DNA of 13,695 nt from an uncultured Clostridia bacterium (lineage in GTDB: Bacteria; Bacillota; Clostridia; Peptostreptococcales; Anaerovoracaceae): assembly GCA_934256595.1 (NCBI GenBank), contig CAKQOW010000059.1, positions 1-13,695 of the forward strand, in the 5' to 3' direction. Below, one piece after another: positions 1 to 8,733 of the stretch. The notes under the pieces were generated by a model. That model saw only the letters and a program-made list of their open reading frames with translations. It searched no databases and was not told the DNA's origin. Both the position numbers and the translations under genes were made by a program. Each line of letters begins with the position of its first letter. Positions within the stretch are counted from its first letter, which is position 1.

Positions 1-172
1 AAGCTGAAACTTAATTCAGCCTAAACGGCTTATCTGTGCGTCTTTACAAATTTTTCTATGCTACCATTTTACTACACTTCGTTTTTACCGTCAATTCCTT
101 TTTTTAAATTAATTTACTCGTTGTAATTTCAATGGTTTTCACGAAACTTGACAAATGAAAAACTTAATAAAT
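1..172 (-). other. Intergenic region after purL; start of a further minus-strand unit
   Basis: No gene is seen in these 172 bases. On the minus strand, directly after the purL stop, the sequence is AT-rich and I find no GC-rich stem followed by a T-run, so the end of the pur transcript is not marked by an obvious intrinsic terminator. It contains the promoter listed separately and, near the left edge, two small inverted repeats (an AGCC/GGCT pair around 22-35 and GCTGAA/TTCAGC at 3-20) that would lie in the 5' leader of the next transcript. The gene they serve lies beyond the window. Confidence 0.5.
66..94 (-). promoter_or_regulatory. Predicted sigma-A promoter reading out of the window
   Basis: On the minus strand a -35 box TTGACG (89-94) is followed after exactly 17 bases by a -10 box TAAAAT (66-71). 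This is one mismatch from consensus in the -35 and close to consensus in the -10. Transcription would start near position 58-60 and run off the left edge, so it drives an unseen gene downstream of purL. Spacing and boxes are seen; activity is inferred. Confidence 0.55.
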
Positions 173-3100
173 TTATCTGAAATATTTAACCGCCGATCTG
201 AACATATCAAGCTCATACCTTCCCGGCACATTTTTGTAAAGGCCGTAGCCTGCGCGTTCCGTGTGTCCCATCTTGCCGAATATTCTGCCGTCAGGCGAAG
301 TGATGCCCTCAACAGCATAGAATGATCCGTTTGGATTAAACTGTACATCATCGGTAGGGTTTCCGTCAAAATCAACATACTGAGTTGCAATCTGCCCGTT
401 TTGTACAAGCTGCTTTATCAGCTTATCATCCGCTGCAAATCTGCCCTCTCCGTGAGATACCGGCATTGTGAACACATCGCCGACCTCTGTATCTGCAAGC
501 CATGGCGACATATTTGATGCAATCCTTGTCCTTACAATCTTCGACTGATGCCTGCCTATTGCATTAAGAGCCAGTGTCGGACATCTTTCATCTGTTTCCA
601 TTATTCTGCCGTAAGGCACAAGGCCCAGCTTGATAAGCGCCTGAAATCCGTTGCAGATACCGCACATAAGGCCCTCTCTTTCGTCCATAAGCTCTGTAAC
701 TGCATCTCTGACAGCTTCATTTCTGAAAAATGCCGTTATGAATTTACCTGATCCGTCAGGCTCATCTCCGCCGGAGAAGCCTCCCGGTATGAAAATCATC
801 TGCGACTCTCTGACCTTATCTGCAAATGCCCTGACAGACTCTGCAATATCCTCTGCGCTTCTGTTCTTTATGAGGAAGATTTCCGGCTCAGCGCCTGCTG
901 CCGCCATCGCCTTTGCGGAATCATATTCGCAGTTTGTTCCCGGAAATACCGGTATGAGAACCTTTGGCTCTGCAATTTTAACTGCAGGAGCTTTTCTTAT
1001 CCCCTCGAACCTGTATTCCACAGCAGGTATATCCGATTTTTCTGTGTTTATATTGCAGGTATATACGCTTTCAAGTCTGCCCTCATAAATATCGGCAAGC
1101 TCCTCAAGCGATACGCTTTCACTGCCGCGCGATATGCAGTCTGAAGCAGTCGTCTTACCTATATTCAGCACAGTTGCATTTCCTGCGGAAGCCTTGGTAT
1201 CCGCATCGACCTCAAGCAGAAATGACCCGTAAGCATATCCGAAGATTTCCTCCGGAGCAAGCCCTGCCTCAAATTCAAAACCTATGCCGTTTCCAAAGCA
1301 CATCTTCATAACAGCCTCTGCAACTCCGCCAAATCCCGGCGTATATGCAGCATATACCCTGCCCTCTCTCATAAGTCTTGTGACTTCACTGAACACTGTT
1401 TTGAGGCTTCTCAGGTTTACAAGTCCGTCGCTGTCTGTATCAGGCTTAATCAAAAGAACCCTGTGCCCTGCCGCCTTAAAATCATTGCTTAATATATTGT
1501 CGATATTTTCGGTCGTAACCGCAAAGGACACAAGTGTAGGCGGCACATTTATATCCTCAAAGGTACCGCTCATAGAGTCCTTACCGCCTATTGCAGCTAT
1601 GCCAAGCCCCATCTGCGCTTTGAAAGCTCCCAGTAGAGCTGACAGAGGTTTGCCCCATTTCTCACTGTCTTTTCCCAGCTTTTCAAAGTATTCCTGAAAA
1701 GTCAGATATACATCTTTAAACTCAGCGCCCGAGGCTATAAGTTTTGAGACAGACTCTATAACTGCAGTATATGCTCCATGATACGGGCTTGCTGATGAAA
1801 TATACGGATTGTAGCCCCACGACATCAGAGAACACGTTTTTGTATCCTTTTTCTCAACTGAAATCTTGTATGCCATAGCCTGTGACGGGGTTCTCTGATA
1901 TCTGCCTCCAAAAGGCATAAGAACTGTACCTGCGCCTATCGTTGAATCAAATCTCTCCGAAAGGCCTCTTTTGGAGCACACATTAAGATCAGCCGCAAGC
2001 TCCCTCATGCCCCTGCCGAAGCTGTCGGGTATTTCTTTCTGAGGCTCTGCGGCCTTTGCTGTTTTTACGGTTATATGCTTCTCCGCTCCATTGGAATCAA
2101 GAAATTCTCTTGAAATGTCAACGATTGTTTTGCCGTTCCATGTCATAACAAGCCTTGGTTTCTCTGTAACCTCGGCTACTACTGTTGACTCTAAGTTTTC
2201 GAAATCCGCCAGCTTCATAAATTCCGCAGCATCTGAATTTGCCACTACAACGGCCATTCTTTCCTGCGACTCGCTTATAGCAAGTTCAGTACCGTCAAGA
2301 CCCTCATATTTTTTAGGTACCTTATCAAGATTTATCAAAAGTCCGTCTGCAAGTTCTCCTATCGCTACAGATACCCCTCCTGCACCAAAGTCATTGCATC
2401 TTTTTATCATTTTTGCAGCATGCGGATTTCTGAAAAGCCTCTGAAGCTTTCTTTCCTCAGGCGCATTCCCCTTCTGCACTTCTGCTCCGCAGCTTGCAAG
2501 TGAGTCCGTATTATGTGATTTTGACGAGCCTGTCGCACCTCCGCAGCCGTCTCTGCCGGTTTTACCGCCCAGAAGAATTATTACATCTCCTGCCTGCGGC
2601 ACCTCACGTCTGACGTTTTCGGCAGGCGCCGCTCCCATTACAGCGCCGATTTCCATGCGCTTTGCAACATAACCCTCGTGATATATTTCATCAACCTGAC
2701 CTGTGGCAAGACCTATCTGATTACCATAGGAAGCATAGCCGTCTGCCGCTGTTGTAACTATCTTTCTCTGGGGCAGCTTGCCCTCAAGTGTTTCACTGAC
2801 AGGTTTAAGCGGATCTGCAGCTCCCGTAACTCTCATAGCCGCATACACATAGGCTCTGCCCGAAAGCGGATCTCTGATTGCGCCTCCGATGCAGGTTGCA
2901 GCGCCGCCAAAAGGCTCTATTTCCGTAGGGTGATTGTGCGTTTCATTTTTGAAAAGCAGCAGCCAGTCCTCATCGTTTCCGTCTATAGTGACTTTAATCT
3001 TTACTGTGCAGGCATTAACCTCCTCCGACTCGTCAAGGCCGGGCAGCTTTCCCTCTGCTTTCAGACACTTAACCGCAATGGTTGCAATATCCATCATATT

Positions 3101-3886
3101 TACAGGCTTGCTTCTGCCTATAGCTTTCCTTGCCTCTAAATACTCATTATATGTTTTTTCGATAAGTTCATCTTCAAAGGTGACGCTGTCTATGGTTGTC
3201 TGAAATGTAGTGTGTCTGCAGTGATCCGACCAGTAGGTATCTATCATCTTTATTTCCGTTACTGTCGGCGCTCTGCCCTCTTTTCTGAAATATTCCTGAC
3301 ATACGGTAATATCATCAGTATCCATGGCAAGACCTCTGTCTGCTATAAACTGTCTCAGTCCGTCCTCTGTAAGCTCATTAAAGTCTGTGATTGTTTCAAC
3401 CTCTGTCGGAATTTCATACTCTGTTTTGAGCGTATCCGGCATGTCAAGAGATGCCTCTCTTGCTTCAACGGGATTTATAACGTAGGCTTTAATCTGCTCA
3501 ATATCCTTTGCTGTAAGACTGTCTCCTTTGAGCATATATACCTTTGCGGAAGCTACAGCCGGTCTTTCCTGCTGAGATATTATCTGTACGCACTGGGCTG
3601 CAGAGTCCGCTCTCTGGTCAAACTGTCCCGGAATCGGCTCTACTGCAAAGACAAAATACCCGCTGCCGTCAAATTCATCATAAGTTTCATCAAGCTGAGG
3701 TTCTGAAAACACAGTTCCTGCGCAGTATTCAAACAGCTCCCTGTCTATGCCCTCAACATCGTACCTGTTGAGAATTCTAAGCTCCTCAAGATTTTTTATC
3801 CCCAGAAACTCCCTTATATCCGAAAGCAGCCCTGCGGCCTCGCTTGCCGCAGCCTTTTTCTTTTCAACATAAATTCTGTAAACCAT
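173..3886 (-). CDS. purL: Phosphoribosylformylglycinamidine synthase, single-chain (PurL)
   Basis: Converts FGAR, glutamine and ATP to FGAM, step 4 of IMP synthesis, in the cytosol. The 1237-residue product is the large one-chain form, so PurS and PurQ are not needed. Visible landmarks are WSDHCRHTTF (about 219-228), the ATP/substrate loop ETHNHPTEIEPFGG (about 315-328), and a C-terminal class I glutaminase with the nucleophile elbow GICNGFQ (Cys near 1078) and a SHGEGR motif (His near 1145, Glu near 1147). The length suits the roughly 1240-residue branch found in Clostridia better than the roughly 1290-residue enterobacterial form. The ATG at 3886 follows the purD stop by 2 nt, with AGAAAGGAAA as ribosome binding site inside the end of purD. 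It is the last gene of the operon. All glutaminase catalytic residues appear present, unlike in PurF of this operon. Confidence 0.97.
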   Translation of the reverse strand: MVYRIYVEKKKAAASEAAGLLSDIREFLGIKNLEELRILNRYDVEGIDRELFEYCAGTVFSEPQLDETYDEFDGSGYFVFAVEPIPGQFDQRADSAAQCVQIISQQERPAVASAKVYMLKGDSLTAKDIEQIKAYVINPVEAREASLDMPDTLKTEYEIPTEVETITDFNELTEDGLRQFIADRGLAMDTDDITVCQEYFRKEGRAPTVTEIKMIDTYWSDHCRHTTFQTTIDSVTFEDELIEKTYNEYLEARKAIGRSKPVNMMDIATIAVKCLKAEGKLPGLDESEEVNACTVKIKVTIDGNDEDWLLLFKNETHNHPTEIEPFGGAATCIGGAIRDPLSGRAYVYAAMRVTGAADPLKPVSETLEGKLPQRKIVTTAADGYASYGNQIGLATGQVDEIYHEGYVAKRMEIGAVMGAAPAENVRREVPQAGDVIILLGGKTGRDGCGGATGSSKSHNTDSLASCGAEVQKGNAPEERKLQRLFRNPHAAKMIKRCNDFGAGGVSVAIGELADGLLINLDKVPKKYEGLDGTELAISESQERMAVVVANSDAAEFMKLADFENLESTVVAEVTEKPRLVMTWNGKTIVDISREFLDSNGAEKHITVKTAKAAEPQKEIPDSFGRGMRELAADLNVCSKRGLSERFDSTIGAGTVLMPFGGRYQRTPSQAMAYKISVEKKDTKTCSLMSWGYNPYISSASPYHGAYTAVIESVSKLIASGAEFKDVYLTFQEYFEKLGKDSEKWGKPLSALLGAFKAQMGLGIAAIGGKDSMSGTFEDINVPPTLVSFAVTTENIDNILSNDFKAAGHRVLLIKPDTDSDGLVNLRSLKTVFSEVTRLMREGRVYAAYTPGFGGVAEAVMKMCFGNGIGFEFEAGLAPEEIFGYAYGSFLLEVDADTKASAGNATVLNIGKTTASDCISRGSESVSLEELADIYEGRLESVYTCNINTEKSDIPAVEYRFEGIRKAPAVKIAEPKVLIPVFPGTNCEYDSAKAMAAAGAEPEIFLIKNRSAEDIAESVRAFADKVRESQMIFIPGGFSGGDEPDGSGKFITAFFRNEAVRDAVTELMDEREGLMCGICNGFQALIKLGLVPYGRIMETDERCPTLALNAIGRHQSKIVRTRIASNMSPWLADTEVGDVFTMPVSHGEGRFAADDKLIKQLVQNGQIATQYVDFDGNPTDDVQFNPNGSFYAVEGITSPDGRIFGKMGHTERAGYGLYKNVPGRYELDMFRSAVKYFR

Positions 3887-3888
3887 CG

Positions 3889-5160
3889 CTATTTCCTTTC
3901 TGCCTCAAGAGCTCTGCTTCCTATATCTTTTCTGTAATAGGCGTTTTTAAAGCTTACTTTTTTAACTGCCGCATACGCATCGTCAATTGCCTTTGCAAGA
4001 TTTTCCGATACCGCGGTCACACCCAGCACTCTGCCGCCTGATGTCAGCAGTCTGCCGTTTTCAAGCTTTGCTCCGGCTATGAATATATCTGCGTTATCAG
4101 GCAGCTTATCCGCCGTTATCTCAAATCCCTTTTCGTAGGCTGCAGGATACCCTTCCGATGCCATTACAACGCAGCAGGCGCTTTTCCTGCTGAAAACAAC
4201 CTCTGCCTCTGCCAGTCTTTCATCTGCCACAGCTTTCATAATGTCGAGCAGATCACTTTCAAGAAGCGGCAGTACAACCTGTGTTTCGGGATCGCCGAAT
4301 CTGCAGTTGTACTCTATAACCTTGGGACCGTCTGCCGTAAGCATAAGTCCGAAGTACAGGCAGCCTTTGAATGTTCTGCCTTCTTTGTTCATAGCCTCTA
4401 TTGTAGGAATAAAAATCTCATTCATACAGCGCTGTGCGATTTCCTCTGTATAGTAAGGGTTAGGCGCTATGCAGCCCATTCCCCCGGTGTTGAGTCCTCT
4501 GTCGCCGTCAAGGGCTCTTTTGTGATCCTGTGAGGAAATCATAGGCACTATGGTTTTGCCGTCGGTAAACGACAATACGGAAACCTCAGGACCTGTAAGG
4601 AATTCCTCTATGACTATGCGGCTTCCGCTTTCGCCGAAAACACGCTCCTCCATCATTGATCTTACAGCTGCTTTTGCATCATCTCTTGTTTCTGCAATTA
4701 CAACTCCTTTGCCCAGCGCAAGTCCGTCAGCCTTGATTACTGCAGGAACAGCCGCAGTCTCAAGATAGGCAAGAGCCTTGTCCATATCATCAAACACCTC
4801 ATACTCTGCCGTAGGTATTCCGTATTTTTTCATAAGATCCTTTGAAAACACCTTGCTGCTCTCTATAACCGCTGCAGCCTTGTTCGGTCCGAAGCATCCG
4901 ATACCTGCAGCTTCAAGTGCATCAACTGCTCCCAGCGCCAGAGGATCATCAGGCGCAACCACTGCAAACCCTATATCATTCGCCTCAGCAAATTCTGTGA
5001 TTTTTTCTATGTCCTTTGCTCCTATGTCTACACACTCTGCATCCTGCGCTATGCCGCCGTTTCCCGGAAGCGCATATATTGTATCAACAGCTTTGTTTTC
5101 TTTAAGTTTTTTAATTATTGCGTGTTCACGACCGCCGCCGCCAACTACGAGTATTTTCAT
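3889..5160 (-). CDS. purD: Phosphoribosylamine--glycine ligase (GAR synthetase, PurD)
   Basis: Joins glycine to phosphoribosylamine using ATP, step 2 of the pathway. The 423-residue product starts MKILVVGGGGREHAI, the classic N-terminal nucleotide-fold motif. It continues with an ATP-grasp domain (KADGLALGKGVV, GLNTGGMGCIAPNPYY) and the metal-binding segment CRFGDPETQVVLPLLESDL; length is normal. I place the start at the ATG at 5160 because AGGTGA lies 5 nt upstream; the GTG at 5169 is in frame but lies within that ribosome binding site. The gap to the AICAR transformylase stop is 12 nt, and purL follows after 2 nt. PurD must take up the unstable phosphoribosylamine made by PurF, so co-transcription of the two is sensible. 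Confidence 0.97.
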   Translation of the reverse strand: MKILVVGGGGREHAIIKKLKENKAVDTIYALPGNGGIAQDAECVDIGAKDIEKITEFAEANDIGFAVVAPDDPLALGAVDALEAAGIGCFGPNKAAAVIESSKVFSKDLMKKYGIPTAEYEVFDDMDKALAYLETAAVPAVIKADGLALGKGVVIAETRDDAKAAVRSMMEERVFGESGSRIVIEEFLTGPEVSVLSFTDGKTIVPMISSQDHKRALDGDRGLNTGGMGCIAPNPYYTEEIAQRCMNEIFIPTIEAMNKEGRTFKGCLYFGLMLTADGPKVIEYNCRFGDPETQVVLPLLESDLLDIMKAVADERLAEAEVVFSRKSACCVVMASEGYPAAYEKGFEITADKLPDNADIFIAGAKLENGRLLTSGGRVLGVTAVSENLAKAIDDAYAAVKKVSFKNAYYRKDIGSRALEAERK

Positions 5161-5172
5161 TTTTATCACCTG

Positions 5173-6357
5173 TTAATGATGGAACAGTCTTATTCCGTTA
5201 AATATCATCGTCATATTATATTTGTCTGCGCACTGTATAACCAGATCATCTCTGATTGAGCCGCCCGGCTCTGCAATGTAGGAAACACCGCTTTTAGCCG
5301 CTCTTTCAATGCTGTCTGCAAACGGGAAGAAAGCATCTGATGCAAGAGCCGCACCTTTAATTGTGTCAAGGTAAGCTCTCTGCTGCTCATCTGTAAAAGG
5401 CTCCGGTCTTTTAGTAAAGTATTTCTGCCAGATGCCCTCGGCGCAGACGTCCTCTTCATATTTATTGATATATCCGTCTATAACATTATCTCTTTCCGCT
5501 CTGCCAAGCTCCGCTCTGAACGGCAGCTCCAGCACTCTGTCGCTCTGTCTTAAAAACCATGTGTCGGCCTTGTCGCCTGCAAGACGCGTGCAGTGAATTC
5601 TCGACTGCTGTCCCGCTCCCACGCCTATGGCCTGTCCGTCATAAGCAAAGCACACCGAATTTGACTGGGTGTATTTGAGAGTTATGAGAGCTGTTATGAG
5701 ATTTAATCTTGCTTCATCTCCAAGCTCCTTATTCTCCGTAACTATATTCTCAAGAGCGCTGTCATCTATTCTGACATCGTTTCTTTTCTGTTCAAAGGTA
5801 ATTCCGAATACCTGCTTTTTTTCAGCTTCCGCAGGCCTGTATTCAGGGTCTGTTTTTATGATGTTGTAGCTGCCCGTTCGCTTTAACTTTAAAATCTCAA
5901 GGGCCTTGTCTGTATATCCCGGCGCTATTACTCCGTCCGAAACCTCTCTCTTAATTATATTTGCGGTGGTTTCATCGCATATATCCGAAAGGGCTACGAA
6001 ATCACCAAACGAGCAGAGTCTGTCCGTTCCTCTTGCTCTGGCATAGGCGCAGGCAAGGGGAGAGTCGTCAAGCCCCTCTATGTCGTCTACAAAGCAGGCT
6101 TTTTTGAGCCTCTCGGGAAGCGGTCTGCCAAGGGCCGCCGAAGTCGGACTTACATGCTTAAAAGAAGCCGCAGCAGCCATTCCTGTTGCTTCTTTTAGCT
6201 CTGCTACAAGCTGCCATGCGTTAAACGCATCAAGAAAGTTGATATATCCGGGTCTGCCGTTTAGAATTTCAATTGGAAGCTCCGAGCCGCTCTCCATATA
6301 TATCTTTGCCGGCTTCTGATTGGGGTTGCACCCGTATTTAAGTTCAAATTCTTTCAC
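5173..6357 (-). CDS. Free-standing AICAR transformylase (AICARFT)
   Basis: Transfers a formyl group from 10-formyl-THF to AICAR (ZMP), giving FAICAR, the ninth step. At 394 residues it corresponds only to the transformylase half of bifunctional PurH; the N-terminal IMP cyclohydrolase domain is absent and supplied by the preceding gene. The catalytic Lys-His pair is seen in KHVSP (67-71). Other PurH-type landmarks are YTQSNSV (229-235), GAGQQSRIHC (247-256), SDAFFPF (340-346), EPGGSIRDD (363-371) and the family-typical C-terminus RLFHH. The start codon is GTG at 6357 with GGAGG 6 nt upstream (6364-6368), and the gene overlaps the cyclohydrolase gene by 14 nt. The gene is sometimes simply called purH, but this form lacks half of PurH. 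Its substrate ZMP is the ligand of the riboswitch in the leader. Confidence 0.93.
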   Translation of the reverse strand: MKEFELKYGCNPNQKPAKIYMESGSELPIEILNGRPGYINFLDAFNAWQLVAELKEATGMAAAASFKHVSPTSAALGRPLPERLKKACFVDDIEGLDDSPLACAYARARGTDRLCSFGDFVALSDICDETTANIIKREVSDGVIAPGYTDKALEILKLKRTGSYNIIKTDPEYRPAEAEKKQVFGITFEQKRNDVRIDDSALENIVTENKELGDEARLNLITALITLKYTQSNSVCFAYDGQAIGVGAGQQSRIHCTRLAGDKADTWFLRQSDRVLELPFRAELGRAERDNVIDGYINKYEEDVCAEGIWQKYFTKRPEPFTDEQQRAYLDTIKGAALASDAFFPFADSIERAAKSGVSYIAEPGGSIRDDLVIQCADKYNMTMIFNGIRLFHH

Positions 6358-7081
6358 TTCCTGCCTCCTGTCCGTTTTTGTTTATGAGGGTTTCAGTATA
6401 CTCTCCTGTTTCAATATCGGTATATCTTACATACAGCGATATCTTATTCTCATCGTTCAGACTGCCCCATATGTATTCCGCAAATTCTCTGTCATTATCA
6501 CCTGTTGCTATGGCTGCAGGTTCTCCTGTAAACGCAGGCAGAGGGCTGCCGTTTTCTCTGTAGGTATGTATGAAATGGCCGATGCCGGCAGCAGCCTCAT
6601 AGCTGTATACAAACCTGCCGCAGGAGCTTCCCGCTTTGTCAAGCGCTTTTAGTATGCTCAGCTTATATCTGTATTTATCTTTGTCAAGCACTGCCACACC
6701 GCTTATTCTTGATGTGAAGTTTGGCGCGTCAGGCTCAAATTCTCTGGTTTCAAGGGCTTCTTCAAAACTCTTCCCGCTTTCGAGGAAATCATATATCGTA
6801 TCCGTCTGATCGCCATTTGTAACAATCAGGTTATTTCCCGATTTTCTTACCGCCGCATATATTATGAGGGAGGGATCTTCCACTTTGCTTTCATCAAAAG
6901 CTTTTGTATATATGCCATCATTTCTTTTTTCAAATATACGGTTTCTGCTGTTTTCGCTTCTACCCATTATGAAATATGCTGCAACCGCTTTGGTTCCGTC
7001 GGGGCTTGTTCCGAGGATAATGCCTCTTCCGGGATATTTATTTGAGGACAGCAGCTTGCCTATATCCTTATATGTATCCAT
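6344..7081 (-). CDS. purO: PurO-type IMP cyclohydrolase
   Basis: Predicted to close FAICAR to IMP, the last step of the pathway. The 245-residue product does not resemble the PurH cyclohydrolase domain; it fits the archaeal-type PurO family (Pfam IMP_cyclohyd). The recognisable segments are YPGRGI (16-21), MGRSENSRNR (39-48), TNGDQTDTIYDFL (88-100) and GIGHFIHTY (166-174). Its position between purN and a transformylase lacking a cyclohydrolase domain is strong support. I chose the ATG at 7081, with AAGGAAAG upstream inside the end of purN; an in-frame ATG at 7102 would add 7 residues within purN. It overlaps purN by 14 nt and the next gene by 14 nt, suggesting translational coupling and a roughly 1:1 output with the transformylase. 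The symbol purO is by family; the enzyme activity is inferred. Confidence 0.85.
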   Translation of the reverse strand: MDTYKDIGKLLSSNKYPGRGIILGTSPDGTKAVAAYFIMGRSENSRNRIFEKRNDGIYTKAFDESKVEDPSLIIYAAVRKSGNNLIVTNGDQTDTIYDFLESGKSFEEALETREFEPDAPNFTSRISGVAVLDKDKYRYKLSILKALDKAGSSCGRFVYSYEAAAGIGHFIHTYRENGSPLPAFTGEPAAIATGDNDREFAEYIWGSLNDENKISLYVRYTDIETGEYTETLINKNGQEAGSERI

Positions 7082-7694
7082 CGCTTTCTTTCCTTTCTGC
7101 AATCGCTTTTGAAACCTCCTCCGCGGCCTCCGGAAGTATCACCCACTCCGCCTGCGTCATTACACGCTTCTGCAGGGTTTTAGGCGTATCGTCTTTTTTG
7201 ACATTTACCGCCTTTTGCCTGATTATCCTGCCGCCGTCCGGTATCTCGTTTACAAAATGAACTGTCGCTCCCGTAACTTTAACGCCATAGTCAAGAGCCG
7301 CCTCATGGACTCTGATACCGTAATAGCCTTTGCCGCAAAACGATGGTATGAGCGACGGGTGAATATTGATTATCCTGTCTGAATAGCGCTTCACAAAATC
7401 CTCTGACAGTATGTTTAAAAAGCCTGCAAGGACTATAAGCTCTATGCCGTACTCCTCCAGCTTCTCCAAAATTTCAGCTTCAAAGGCTTCCTGCGAGCCG
7501 CTGTCCCTTCTGGTTACTGCAACTGCGTCTATGCCCGCCTCCCTGGCTCTTTTTAAGCCGTAGGCAATGGAGTTTGAGGATATCACAAGCACGATACGAC
7601 CGTTTCGGAGTATACCGTCGCGCTGCGCATCTATAAGGGCCTGCAGGTTGGTGCCGCTGCCCGATATGAATACGGCTATTTTCGTTTTTACCAT
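7068..7694 (-). CDS. purN: Phosphoribosylglycinamide formyltransferase (GAR transformylase, PurN)
   Basis: Formylates GAR with 10-formyl-THF, step 3. The 208-residue product carries the N-terminal ISGSGTNLQAL loop (10-20), the catalytic motif NIHPSLIPSF (Asn110, His112), and TVHFVNEIPDGGRII with the conserved Asp at 153, matching the Asn-His-Asp triad of the family. Length is normal. It begins with ATG at 7694, which overlaps the last codons of purM by 7 nt, with an AGGGG ribosome binding site within purM. It is one of two 10-formyl-THF users in the operon, which links the operon to folate status. Confidence 0.96.
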   Translation of the reverse strand: MVKTKIAVFISGSGTNLQALIDAQRDGILRNGRIVLVISSNSIAYGLKRAREAGIDAVAVTRRDSGSQEAFEAEILEKLEEYGIELIVLAGFLNILSEDFVKRYSDRIINIHPSLIPSFCGKGYYGIRVHEAALDYGVKVTGATVHFVNEIPDGGRIIRQKAVNVKKDDTPKTLQKRVMTQAEWVILPEAAEEVSKAIAERKESDGYI

Positions 7695-8728
7695 AATATA
7701 ATCCCCTCGTCTGAGCTGACAGTTTCTCCGAGAATATATGCCTCTTCTCCGTTTGCTTTTAAAATCTCAAGGGCTCTGCCAGCTTCCTCAGGTGAGACTA
7801 TGACAGTCATTCCGACTCCCATATTGAAAGTGTTAAACATTTCTCTCTGTGAAATACCGCCCTTTGCAGCTATATATTCAAATACAGGAAGAACTCTTAC
7901 ATCTTCTGTCTTAATCTTAACGCTTATGCCCTCCGGAAGACTCCTCGGAATATTTTCAAAGAAGCCGCCGCCTGTAATATGCGATACCGCCTTGACGTCT
8001 ATTTCCTTAAAAAGCGCAAGTACAGGTTTGACATATATTTTTGTTGGGGCAAGCAGCACCTCTCCCAGAGATCTGCCTGAAAGCTCTGCTACAGGCGCAT
8101 TAAGGTCTGCTGTTTCGACCTCCAGCACTTTTCTTACAAGTGAAAATCCGTTGGAGTGAACGCCGCTTGAAGCAAGGGCTATTACTGTATCTCCCGGTCT
8201 GATGCTGTTTTTGTCCGGCAGTCTGCTGCCGTCTGCAAGTCCTACCGCAAAGCCTGCAAGATCATATTCGTCTTCGGGATAAAAGCCCGGCATCTCTGCT
8301 GTTTCACCGCCTATCAGCGCGCAGCCCGCCTGCACGCAGCCGTCTGCCACGCCCTTGACAAGCTGTGCTATTTTTTCGGGCACGTTTTTGCCGCAGGCTA
8401 TATAGTCAAGAAAAAACATAGGCGCAGCGCCGCAGCATACTATGTCGTTGACACACATTGCAACGCAGTCTATTCCCACTGTATCGTGCCTGTCTGCAAG
8501 AAATGCCAGTTTCAGCTTGGTGCCGACTCCGTCTGTACCGCTTACCAGCACAGGATCCTTGATGCCGGAAAGCTCCGGTCTGAAAAGGCCGCCAAAGCCT
8601 CCCACCTCTGACAACACTCCGTCTGTTACGGTTCTTGCCACATGCTCTTTCATAAGTCTGACAGCTTCATAGCCCGCAGTTATATCAACACCTGCAGCCG
8701 CGTATGCATCTGCTTTTGAGTTCTTCAT
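7688..8728 (-). CDS. purM: Phosphoribosylformylglycinamidine cyclo-ligase (AIR synthetase, PurM)
   Basis: Closes FGAM to AIR with ATP, step 5. The 346-residue product has the PurM/AIRS fold motifs GTDGVGTKLK (64-73), GIDCVAMCVNDI (85-96), GGETAEMPG (140-148) and SSGVHSNGFSLVR. The ATG at 8728 is preferred because the purF stop is 5 nt upstream and AAGGAA sits just before it; the longer in-frame start at 8755 would lie inside purF and adds a non-conserved MLEWKGINK. It follows purF and overlaps purN by 7 nt. Confidence 0.97.
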   Translation of the reverse strand: MKNSKADAYAAAGVDITAGYEAVRLMKEHVARTVTDGVLSEVGGFGGLFRPELSGIKDPVLVSGTDGVGTKLKLAFLADRHDTVGIDCVAMCVNDIVCCGAAPMFFLDYIACGKNVPEKIAQLVKGVADGCVQAGCALIGGETAEMPGFYPEDEYDLAGFAVGLADGSRLPDKNSIRPGDTVIALASSGVHSNGFSLVRKVLEVETADLNAPVAELSGRSLGEVLLAPTKIYVKPVLALFKEIDVKAVSHITGGGFFENIPRSLPEGISVKIKTEDVRVLPVFEYIAAKGGISQREMFNTFNMGVGMTVIVSPEEAGRALEILKANGEEAYILGETVSSDEGIILW

Positions 8729-8733
8729 TTTAT

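Noticed and set aside
651..3706. Numerous plus-strand open frames of 65-165 codons opposite purL
   Set aside because: They lie antisense to a clearly conserved gene, have no family motifs, no ribosome binding sites that stand out, and low-complexity Ser/Thr/Pro or Cys/Arg-rich content typical of shadow frames.
5211..5459. 82-codon minus-strand frame inside the AICAR transformylase gene
   Set aside because: It is an out-of-frame shadow of a strongly conserved gene.
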